Source: a bacterium HR32
GTDB taxonomy: Bacteria > Sysuimicrobiota > Sysuimicrobiia > Sysuimicrobiales > Sysuimicrobiaceae
DNA: 5,595 bases
Direction of reading: 5' to 3'
Assembly (NCBI GenBank): GCA_002898935.1
Contig: BEII01000138.1
Location: 1 to 5,595, forward strand
Part shown: one piece after another, positions 1 to 5,396 of the stretch
Numbering within the stretch: position 1 is the first letter of the stretch
How the letters are laid out: each line of letters begins with the position of its first letter
Program-made: the position numbers and the translations under genes
Notes under the pieces: generated by a model
Told to the model about the DNA's origin: nothing
The model's database searches: none
Seen by the model: only the letters and a program-made list of their open reading frames with translations

Positions 1-512
1 AGCTGCTGGTGGCCCTGCGGGTGCGCCCCGCCCGGGTGTTCCACTACCCGCACGCGGACGCCGCCAACGCCTTGCAGCAAGGGGACGTGGACGCGGTGGT
101 GGCCGGCGGAATCGCGCCCGCGTACGGCGAGGTCGCCCTGCGGGAGCCCCTGACCGTGCTGTCGCTCACGGACGAGGAAGTTTCCTTGCTGAACGAGCGT
201 ATGCCGGAGGTGCCCGTGGCCGAGGCGGACTTCTCTAGGGCGTACCGCGGCGCGGGCCGCGCGCGGGTGCTGGCGCCGTGGGCCGTGATGGCGGCCCGCC
301 ACGACCTGGAGCCGGACCTCGCGTACCGGATCACGAAGGCGGTGTTCGAGAACTACCGGGTCATCGTCCAGGTGTACCGAGAGGCCGAGGGGCTGCAGGC
401 GCGGGACGTGGTGCAGACCCGCTACCCGCTGCACCCGGGGGCGGTGCGGTTCTACCGGGAGGCGGGCGTGCGGGTCCCCTCCGGGATGATGCCTCCGCAG
501 CTACCGCGCTAA
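1..512 (+). CDS. TAXI-family TRAP transporter solute-binding protein, C-terminal part (5' end outside window)
   Basis: Extracytoplasmic substrate-binding subunit of a tripartite ATP-independent periplasmic (TRAP) transporter of the TAXI subfamily. It captures a small solute, usually a carboxylate or amino acid, outside the membrane and delivers it to the permease. The reading frame is open from the left edge (first full codon at base 3) to a TAA at 510-512, giving 169 visible residues, about half of a usual 310-340 residue TAXI protein. The signal peptide is therefore not visible. Seen here: a GDVDAVV segment near base 84, a DLAYRITKAVFEN helix near 315-353 that matches the 'Vy.itkalfe' stretch of the family, and the near-terminal signature PLHPGAVRFYREAGV at 426-470. 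The GTG at base 9 lies inside the domain and is not the true start. The permease begins 12 bases downstream, so the two are surely one operon. Substrate is unknown; family assignment is firm. Confidence 0.9.
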   Translation, partial: LLVALRVRPARVFHYPHADAANALQQGDVDAVVAGGIAPAYGEVALREPLTVLSLTDEEVSLLNERMPEVPVAEADFSRAYRGAGRARVLAPWAVMAARHDLEPDLAYRITKAVFENYRVIVQVYREAEGLQARDVVQTRYPLHPGAVRFYREAGVRVPSGMMPPQLPR

Positions 513-514
513 CC

Positions 515-519
515 GGAGG
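515..519 (+). promoter_or_regulatory. Ribosome binding site of the TRAP permease
   Basis: GGAGG lies 5 bases before the GTG at 525 and just after the TAA of the binding-protein gene. It fixes the permease start at 525 and supports co-translation of the two genes from one mRNA. Confidence 0.8.
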
Positions 520-524
520 CCGAG

Positions 525-2417
525 GTGGAGCGCTGGCTGCGGGCCGGCTACCGGGCGCTGGCTGCCCTATTCAGCTTGGTCTTCCTGTGGGCCGCGTGGC
601 GAGGGGCCATGGACCTGTTCGTCCAGCGGTCCCTGTTCCTGCTGTTCGTCCTGCTGCTGGTGTTCGCGACCAGGGCGGGCCGCGAGGGGCGTCTGAGTTT
701 GTGGGACGTCGCGTGTGCCCTCGCGGCGCTGGTGGGCTGCGGGTACGTCCTGACCTTCCACGAGGCCATCGCCTACCAGGCGGGCATCGGCCGCGACCCG
801 CAGCTCCTGCTGGGCGCGGTCACCGTGCTGCTCGTGTTGGAGGCTACCCGCCGCCTCACCGGGTGGGCCCTGCCGGTCCTCACGCTGGCCATGCTGGCCT
901 ACGCGTTGGGTGGCCGGTCCATCCCCGGGGGCTGGGGTCACGCCGGCTTCAGCCTGCGGGACGTCCTCGGCTACCTGTACCTGACACCCGACGGCCTGTG
1001 GAGCCTGCCCGTGGGCGTGGCGGCCAGCTACATCCTGGTGTTCGTGGTCCTCGGCGAGTTCCTCATGAGGGCGGGGCTCGGCGACCTGCTGAGCGCGCTG
1101 GCCATGCGGCTCGCCGGACGGATCCGGGGAGGGCCTGCCCAGGTGTCGGTGGTGGGGAGCCTGGCCTTCGGCATGGTCTCGGGGTCCGCGCCCGCCAACG
1201 CCGCGGTGATCGGCTCGGTGACGATCCCCCTCATGAAGCGGTACGGGTTCCCCGCGGCCCTGGCGGCGGCGGTGGAGCTCGCCGCTTCCGCGGGTGGACA
1301 GCTCATGCCGCCGGTGATGGGGGCTGCGGCCTTCATCATGGCGGAGCTCATCCGCCTGCCGTACGCGGAGATCGCCCGGGCTGCCCTGGTCCCTGCCCTC
1401 CTGTACTACCTGGGGGTAGGTGCCTCCATCTACCTGGCGGCGGGTGCCCTCGGGCTACGCGGCCTGACCCGAGCGGAGGTGGAGCGGGACTTCCCCACGG
1501 TCGTCGGGGCGCTGCGGGAGCGTGGGCACCTGGTCTTGTCCCTCGTCCTGCTGGTCGTGCTGGTGTTGGGCGGCTGGTACGCCCCGCGGGCCGCGGTGGT
1601 GGTGCTCGCGGCCACGGTCCTCGTCGCCGCCCTGCGGCCGCAGACGCGCATGGCCGCACGGACGGTCCTCGACGCGCTGTCCCAAGGCGGGGTGCGCAGC
1701 CTGGAGGCCGCCATGGGGACCGCGTGCTCGGCGCTGATCTACTCCATGATCGTGTTCACGGGGATCGGGGTGAAGTTCTCCGCCCTGGCGGTGCAGGCTG
1801 CGGGGGGGAACGTGGTGGTCTTGCTGCTGTTGGCCATCGTGGCGACGCTCGTGCTCGGCCTGGCTCTACCCACTACGGCCTCCTACCTGGTGGCCGCAGC
1901 CACGGTGGCACCCGCCCTGGAGTCGGTGGGAGTCCCCACGCTGGCCGCGCACCTGTTCATCTTCTACTACTCCGTCCTGGCCACCATCACGCCACCGGAG
2001 GGCATGGCCCTGTTCACCACTTCCGCCATCGCAGGATCCAACTGGATGGAGACGGGGCTCAAGGGGATGCGGTTGACGTTGTCCGGGTACCTCATCCCCT
2101 TCGGCTTCGTGTTCATGCCGTCCCTGTTGCTACGCGGCGAAGCGACTGACTTGGCGCTGCACGTGGGGACCGCGGCGGTAGGGGTGTGCTTCCTGTCCGC
2201 TGCGGTGATGGGCTACCTGGCGGGAACCCTCACGTGGCTCGAGCGGCTGCTGCTGGTCGTGGGCGCGGCCGGGCTCTTCCACCCGTCGCTGGGGCTCTCC
2301 GCGGCAGGGCTGGTGGTATGCGGGGTGGTGTACCTGCGCCGGCTGGCCGCGCGCCGCGTTGCGTCCGCACGCACGGGTGCAGAGGCCCACGGGGCGACAG
2401 GTGTGCGCCCTCGCTGA
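525..2417 (+). CDS. TRAP transporter fused permease (4TM/12TM, TAXI-associated DctQM type)
   Basis: Integral membrane subunit that imports the solute delivered by the upstream TAXI binding protein, driven by a Na+ or H+ gradient as in known TRAP systems. It has 630 residues, normal for the 4TM/12TM fusion family. Hydrophobic segments at about 10-130 form the small (DctQ-like) part. Residues 140-540 form the large (DctM-like) part. Two further hydrophobic stretches lie at about 545-566 and 573-605, before a short basic, Arg-rich tail. Diagnostic motifs are GGPAQVSVVGS (202-212), SGSAPANAAVIGS (219-231), TIPLMKRYGFP (233-243), GGQLMPPVMGAAAFIMAE (257-274), LGLALPTTASYLVAA (444-458) and FYYSVLATITPPE (480-492). 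The second and fourth resemble the conserved scaffold loops of the family. The GTG start is chosen because a GGAGG site precedes it. The gene ends 13 bases from the convergent MFS gene. Substrate is not predictable. Confidence 0.93.
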   Translation: MERWLRAGYRALAALFSLVFLWAAWRGAMDLFVQRSLFLLFVLLLVFATRAGREGRLSLWDVACALAALVGCGYVLTFHEAIAYQAGIGRDPQLLLGAVTVLLVLEATRRLTGWALPVLTLAMLAYALGGRSIPGGWGHAGFSLRDVLGYLYLTPDGLWSLPVGVAASYILVFVVLGEFLMRAGLGDLLSALAMRLAGRIRGGPAQVSVVGSLAFGMVSGSAPANAAVIGSVTIPLMKRYGFPAALAAAVELAASAGGQLMPPVMGAAAFIMAELIRLPYAEIARAALVPALLYYLGVGASIYLAAGALGLRGLTRAEVERDFPTVVGALRERGHLVLSLVLLVVLVLGGWYAPRAAVVVLAATVLVAALRPQTRMAARTVLDALSQGGVRSLEAAMGTACSALIYSMIVFTGIGVKFSALAVQAAGGNVVVLLLLAIVATLVLGLALPTTASYLVAAATVAPALESVGVPTLAAHLFIFYYSVLATITPPEGMALFTTSAIAGSNWMETGLKGMRLTLSGYLIPFGFVFMPSLLLRGEATDLALHVGTAAVGVCFLSAAVMGYLAGTLTWLERLLLVVGAAGLFHPSLGLSAAGLVVCGVVYLRRLAARRVASARTGAEAHGATGVRPR

Positions 2418-2436
2418 GGGTCGCCTGCGATCAGCG
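2412..2436. terminator. Inverted repeat spanning both convergent stop codons; possible bidirectional hairpin
   Basis: CGCTGA (2412-2417) pairs perfectly with TCAGCG (2431-2436). Inside it, TCG (2421-2423) pairs with CGA (2428-2430) around a CCTG loop, leaving GGG (2418-2420) as a bulge. The TGA of the permease (2415-2417) and the TGA of the MFS gene (2431-2433, minus strand) sit within the outer stem. No T-tract follows on either strand, so this is not a canonical intrinsic terminator. It could pause polymerase or protect 3' ends of both transcripts, or be coincidental in GC-rich DNA. Confidence 0.4.
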
Positions 2437-3627
2437 GCGGGACGGCGTGCGCGCCGCGGCGGCGGTGAGCGCGAGCGCCACCAGCAGGATGTAGGCCCAC
2501 CCGGGCCGGGTGCTGCCGGTCAGGTCCAACAGGATGCCCACGGGCAGAGGACCGAGGGAGGAGAGGACGTAGCCCAGCGTCAGCAGCGTCCCGGCCGTAC
2601 TGCCCACGCGCTCCGGCGGCGCCAGCTCTGCGGGCACTGCCAGCGCGACGCCAAAGGCCACCGTGGTGCCGAACCCCGCGAGGAAGGCCCACAGCCACGC
2701 AGCCTGGGACGGTGCGACGAGCACACCCGCCACGGCCAGAGTGGTCACCAGTCCTGCGCCCAACAGCACGACCCGCCTGCCGACCAAGTCGGTGAGGGCG
2801 GGCGTTCCGAACCCCGCCGCGAGCGCGCCCGCCGCCACCATGGCCGCCGGGCCACTGGTCTGCGGGACCGCCCACCCCTGCCGGACGAGCTCGCTGGGCA
2901 GCCAGCCCACGAACGCATAAAATACCGCGCTCTGGGCGCCGAAGGCGACCACGGTCGCGGGGAACCCGGGAAGCTGCCAGGCGGCCCGGATGTCGGCCAG
3001 GACTCCTCCGGTGCTCCGCGAGCCGGCTTGCGCGTGCGCAACCTCGCGAGAGGCTGCTGCCCAAAGGGCTCCACACGCCAGCCCGTAAGCACCCCAGAAC
3101 CCGAACACCCCGCGCCAGCCCGCCTGCCCGCTCCAGGCAAGGAGCAGCGGTACGAGTGCTGTACCCGCAAACACCCCAAGGGTCAGGCCGTTGAAGTACA
3201 CCGCGGTGGCGAGCCCCGGCCGTTCGGGGAGCGCGGCGCGGGCTACGGCGGGCAGCGCGGCCTGCATGGCCGCAACCCCGCTGCCGAGGACCAGCGTGGC
3301 CCCTAAGAACCCTGCCGGTCCGCTGACGAAAGCCCTGGCCCATCCGCCGAGCCCGATGGCGAACAGGGCTACAGCGAGGGCCCTGCCAGGACCGGCCCGG
3401 TCCACCAGCAAGCCCCCCGGAAGAGCCATGAGACCCATGAGGATCACGGGCAGGGAGGTAGCGAACCCGGCCACCGAGGAGGCCATGCCGAGGTCGTGCT
3501 GCACGAGCGGTAGGAGAGGCCCGAGGCTCAGGGTCGGGCCTCTGCCGTTCAGGGCCGCGAGCCAGGCGAGGCCCAGCAGGGAGAGGACGACAGGTGCGCT
3601 GCGTTGTCGGGAGGAATGCGCTTCCAC
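2431..3627 (-). CDS. MFS transporter, CynX/NimT-like (cyanate permease-type family)
   Basis: Major facilitator superfamily transporter, a 12-TM secondary carrier in the cytoplasmic membrane. From the chosen GTG at 3627 it has 398 residues, normal for the family. The N-terminal run NGRGPTLSLGPLLPLVQHDLG, broken by SLGPLLPL at about 34-41, resembles the 'lR..lts.GPLLp.i..dLGls' opening of CynX/NimT-like members. The MFS loop motif between TM2 and TM3 is clear: GLLVDRAGPGR at 72-82. FYAFVGWLPSEL at 236-247 matches the start of the second half, where the family has a 'W.P..l' pattern. The start is uncertain. GTG 3627 has no Shine-Dalgarno sequence, and a TTG at 3672 would add 15 residues. An ATG at 3798 is unlikely, because the added stretch is not membrane-like and it would run through the regulator's start. 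The gene is divergent from the GntR regulator, which probably controls it. Substrate is unknown; an organic anion is the best guess from context. Confidence 0.87.
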   Translation of the reverse strand: MEAHSSRQRSAPVVLSLLGLAWLAALNGRGPTLSLGPLLPLVQHDLGMASSVAGFATSLPVILMGLMALPGGLLVDRAGPGRALAVALFAIGLGGWARAFVSGPAGFLGATLVLGSGVAAMQAALPAVARAALPERPGLATAVYFNGLTLGVFAGTALVPLLLAWSGQAGWRGVFGFWGAYGLACGALWAAASREVAHAQAGSRSTGGVLADIRAAWQLPGFPATVVAFGAQSAVFYAFVGWLPSELVRQGWAVPQTSGPAAMVAAGALAAGFGTPALTDLVGRRVVLLGAGLVTTLAVAGVLVAPSQAAWLWAFLAGFGTTVAFGVALAVPAELAPPERVGSTAGTLLTLGYVLSSLGPLPVGILLDLTGSTRPGWAYILLVALALTAAAARTPSRR

Positions 3628-3664
3628 TGGAAGCGGAGTTTGACGCGGACACTTGGGTTCCTGT

Positions 3665-3673
3665 GTTGACAAC
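3665..3673. promoter_or_regulatory. Candidate operator, short palindrome GTTGACAAC
   Basis: GTTG-A-CAAC is a 9-base inverted repeat overlapping the -35 element of the regulator promoter. FadR-type GntR proteins generally bind short palindromes, often with TTG/CAA- or GT/AC-type half-sites near promoters. The placement would allow autorepression. The palindrome is short, so chance occurrence is a real alternative. Confidence 0.3.
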
Positions 3674-3678
3674 CCAGC

Positions 3679-3686
3679 GTATATAC
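3679..3686. promoter_or_regulatory. Candidate operator, palindrome GTATATAC in the divergent promoter
   Basis: GTATATAC is a perfect 8-base palindrome between the -35 and -10 elements of the plus-strand promoter. On the minus strand it adjoins a -10-like TATAGT. A FadR-type regulator bound here could block both divergent promoters. It may instead be only AT-rich promoter sequence that happens to be symmetric. Confidence 0.3.
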
Positions 3687-3690
3687 TATA
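3685..3690 (-). promoter_or_regulatory. Candidate -10 element for the MFS gene
   Basis: Read on the minus strand, TATAGT (5 of 6 matches to TATAAT) lies at 3690-3685. A transcript would begin near 3678, a few bases before the alternative TTG start at 3672 and about 50 bases before GTG 3627. No good -35 hexamer is seen 16-18 bases upstream, so this promoter would be weak or activator-dependent if real. Confidence 0.35.
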
Positions 3691-3700
3691 ACATATCGGC

Positions 3701-4414
3701 GTGACGCTCAGGGGCGAGCTCCGCACGCTCGTTGAGGCCACCCTCTCGGGTCCCCGCAGCACGCCTGCCGTGGTGGCGGAGGTTCTGCGGGAGGCCATCC
3801 TGCGGGGGATCCTGACCGCGGGGCAGCAGCTCCGACAGGAAGAGATCGCCCGTCAGCTTGGCGTGAGCCACATCCCCGTCCGTGAAGCGCTACGCCAGCT
3901 GGAGGCTGAGGGGCTCGTGCGCCTGCGCCCCTACCGGGGCTTCGAAGTCTCAGAGCTGAGCCCGGAGGAGGTGGAAGAGCTCTACGAGATCCGGATCCCG
4001 CTGGAGTGCCAGGCCCTGCGGCTGGCGCTGCCCCATCTGACGGACCAGGACCTGGAGCAGGCACAGGCGGTCCTCGACGCCATTGACGCGGAAGCGGACC
4101 CGTCGGTGTGGAGCGAGCTGAATACCCGGTTTCACGCCATCCTGTACGCCCCGTCCCGACGGCAGCGGCTGCTCAACCTCATCCGTACCCTCCGGACCAA
4201 CGTGGACCGCTACCTCCGGCTGTACATCTCGGTGATGCAGCGCAAGGCGTACTCGCAGCGGGAGCATCGGGCCATCCTGGAGGCGGTGCGTAGGCGGGAC
4301 GAGGCGGGGGCGCTGCGCGCGCTGGAAGAGCACCTGGACATCGCCTGCCGGATGCTGGTGGACTACCTGCGCCGCGAGCGGCAGGCGTCGCAGCGAGAGC
4401 GCGGTGGCGGCTAG
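3701..4414 (+). CDS. GntR-family transcriptional regulator, FadR subfamily with FCD domain
   Basis: Cytoplasmic DNA-binding regulator of 237 residues, typical for the FadR/FCD group, whose members usually sense organic acids or related metabolites and repress nearby catabolic genes. The N-terminal winged helix covers about residues 22-84: VAEVLREAILRGILTAG leads into LRQEEIARQLGVSHIPVREA (44-63) and LEAEGLVRLRPYRGFEV (67-83). The all-helical FCD domain follows at about 92-222. Likely metal or ligand site residues are N141 and H145 (NTRFH), H189 (REHRAI) and H211 (EEHLD). Asn replaces the Asp found in some members, and the 22-residue gap between the last two His fits the family. GTG 3701 is chosen because the helix-turn-helix lies the usual distance downstream and no better start exists. 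No Shine-Dalgarno precedes it, and the predicted transcript starts almost on the GTG. It overlaps the next gene by 11 bases and is divergent from the MFS gene, so it likely controls both. Confidence 0.92.
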   Translation: MTLRGELRTLVEATLSGPRSTPAVVAEVLREAILRGILTAGQQLRQEEIARQLGVSHIPVREALRQLEAEGLVRLRPYRGFEVSELSPEEVEELYEIRIPLECQALRLALPHLTDQDLEQAQAVLDAIDAEADPSVWSELNTRFHAILYAPSRRQRLLNLIRTLRTNVDRYLRLYISVMQRKAYSQREHRAILEAVRRRDEAGALRALEEHLDIACRMLVDYLRRERQASQRERGGG

Positions 4415-5387
4415 CCGCTTCAAGGTGGTGGTGACCGACTCGGTCTTCCCGCACCTGGAGACCGAGCGGCGGCTGCTCGCGGACGTCGGGGCGGAGCTGG
4501 TGGCCCTGCAGGCGCACCGGGAGGAGGAGCTGCTGGAAGCCGTCCGGGACGCGGACGCCCTACTGGTCTGCTTCGCCCCCGTCACCGGCCGGGTGGTGCA
4601 GGCCGCGCGGCGGTGCAAGGTCATCGCCCGGTACGGGATCGGGGTGGACAACGTGGACGTCCGGACGGCCACCGCCCGGGGGATCGTGGTCACCAACGTC
4701 CCCGACTACTGCGTGGAGGAGGTCAGCGACCACGCCCTGGCGCTCTTGCTAGCCTGCGCGCGCCGGGTGGTGTGGCTGGACCGCACCGTGCGGGCGGGGC
4801 GGTGGGACGCCCGGGACGCGGTCCCGGTCCGGAGGCTGTCCGGTCAGACCCTCGGCCTCGTGGGGTTTGGCAAGATCCCGCGGCTGGTGGCGCGGAAGGC
4901 TCAGGCCTTCGGGCTGCGGGTGCTGGCCTTCGACCCCTACGTGGACCCTTCGGCCATGCGAGAGCTGGGCGTCGACCCGACCGGGTTGCGGCCGCTGCTG
5001 GAGCGGTCCGACTACGTGTCGCTGCACGCGCCCCTCACCCCGCAGACCGAAGGGTTGGTGGACGAGGCGGCCCTGCGGTGGATGAAGCCCACCGCGTTCC
5101 TCGTCAACACCGCCCGGGGCCGGATCGTGGAGGAGGGGGCCCTGGTGCGGGCGCTGGAACACGGGTGGATCGCGGGGGCAGCCCTGGACGTGTTGCCCAG
5201 CGAACCCCCACCCCAAGACCACCCGCTGCGGAGGCTCCCCAACGTGATCCTGACCCCGCACGTGGCCTTCTACTCCGAGGAGTCCCTGCAAGAGCTGCAG
5301 CGGAAGGCCGCGGAGGAGGTGGTGCGGGTGCTCACCGGACAACCGCCCCGCTACCCCGTGAACCGGGTGGCGGGAGTCTCGGCGTAG
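4404..5387 (+). CDS. D-isomer-specific 2-hydroxyacid dehydrogenase, CtBP-like
   Basis: NAD(P)-dependent oxidoreductase interconverting a 2-hydroxy acid and a 2-keto acid in the cytoplasm. It has 327 residues, normal length. The substrate-binding half begins KVVVTDSVFP (7-16) and carries ARYGIGVDNVD (75-85) and VSDHALALLL (107-116). The nucleotide-binding half has GLVGFGKIPR (151-160), then VLAFDP (173-178), whose D177 suggests NAD(H) preference. The catalytic triad is complete: R238 in NTARGRIVEEGALV, E267 in LDVLPSEPP, H286 in LTPHVAFYSEES. The HVAFYSEES ending and the long C-terminal helix resemble the CtBP-like branch rather than SerA, which would have a C-terminal regulatory domain absent here. 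Oddity: the usual third glycine of GxGxxG is proline (P159). The GTG start overlaps the regulator's 3' end by 11 bases, with a weak GAGAG upstream, so translation is probably coupled. Substrate is unknown; glyoxylate/hydroxypyruvate-type or other 2-keto acids are possible. Confidence 0.92.
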   Translation: MAASRFKVVVTDSVFPHLETERRLLADVGAELVALQAHREEELLEAVRDADALLVCFAPVTGRVVQAARRCKVIARYGIGVDNVDVRTATARGIVVTNVPDYCVEEVSDHALALLLACARRVVWLDRTVRAGRWDARDAVPVRRLSGQTLGLVGFGKIPRLVARKAQAFGLRVLAFDPYVDPSAMRELGVDPTGLRPLLERSDYVSLHAPLTPQTEGLVDEAALRWMKPTAFLVNTARGRIVEEGALVRALEHGWIAGAALDVLPSEPPPQDHPLRRLPNVILTPHVAFYSEESLQELQRKAAEEVVRVLTGQPPRYPVNRVAGVSA

Positions 5388-5391
5388 GAGG
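5386..5391 (+). promoter_or_regulatory. Ribosome binding site of the DRE-TIM metallolyase gene
   Basis: AGGAGG, a perfect Shine-Dalgarno sequence, begins within the TAG stop codon of the dehydrogenase and ends 5 bases before ATG 5397. It fixes the start of the next gene and indicates co-transcription and probable translational coupling. Confidence 0.85.
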
Positions 5392-5396
5392 CGAGG

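Larger units (their letters stand above)
3666..3692 (+). promoter_or_regulatory. Candidate sigma-70-type promoter for the GntR-dehydrogenase-metallolyase operon
   Basis: A perfect -35 hexamer TTGACA lies at 3666-3671. A -10-like TATAAC (5 of 6 matches) lies at 3687-3692, with a spacer of 15 bases, which is shorter than the ideal 17. TAACAT at 3689-3694 gives a 17-base spacer but only 4 of 6 matches. Transcription would start around 3699-3702, essentially at the GTG start codon of the regulator at 3701. This is the only AT-rich patch in an otherwise very GC-rich window. Confidence 0.6.

Noticed and set aside
278..2149. A 623-codon open frame on the plus strand overlapping the TRAP permease.
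   Set aside because: Its translation is a Gly/Arg/Pro/Ala-rich string without domains or membrane segments, as expected of a shifted frame in GC-rich DNA. The permease frame has clear family motifs and a ribosome binding site.
2359..3306. A 315-codon plus-strand open frame antisense to the MFS gene.
   Set aside because: The composition (Arg, Gly, Gln, Glu-rich, no domain) is that of an antisense shadow of a membrane protein gene.
2213..3652. A 479-codon open frame on the minus strand overlapping the MFS gene.
   Set aside because: It is a Gly/Arg/Ala-rich shadow frame with no recognisable domain. The frame ending at 2431 encodes a coherent 12-segment transporter with the MFS loop motif.
3628..3798. 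Extension of the MFS protein to an ATG at 3798 (455 residues).
   Set aside because: The extra 57 residues are polar and not membrane-like, run through the divergent promoter and overlap the first 98 bases of the regulator gene in antisense.
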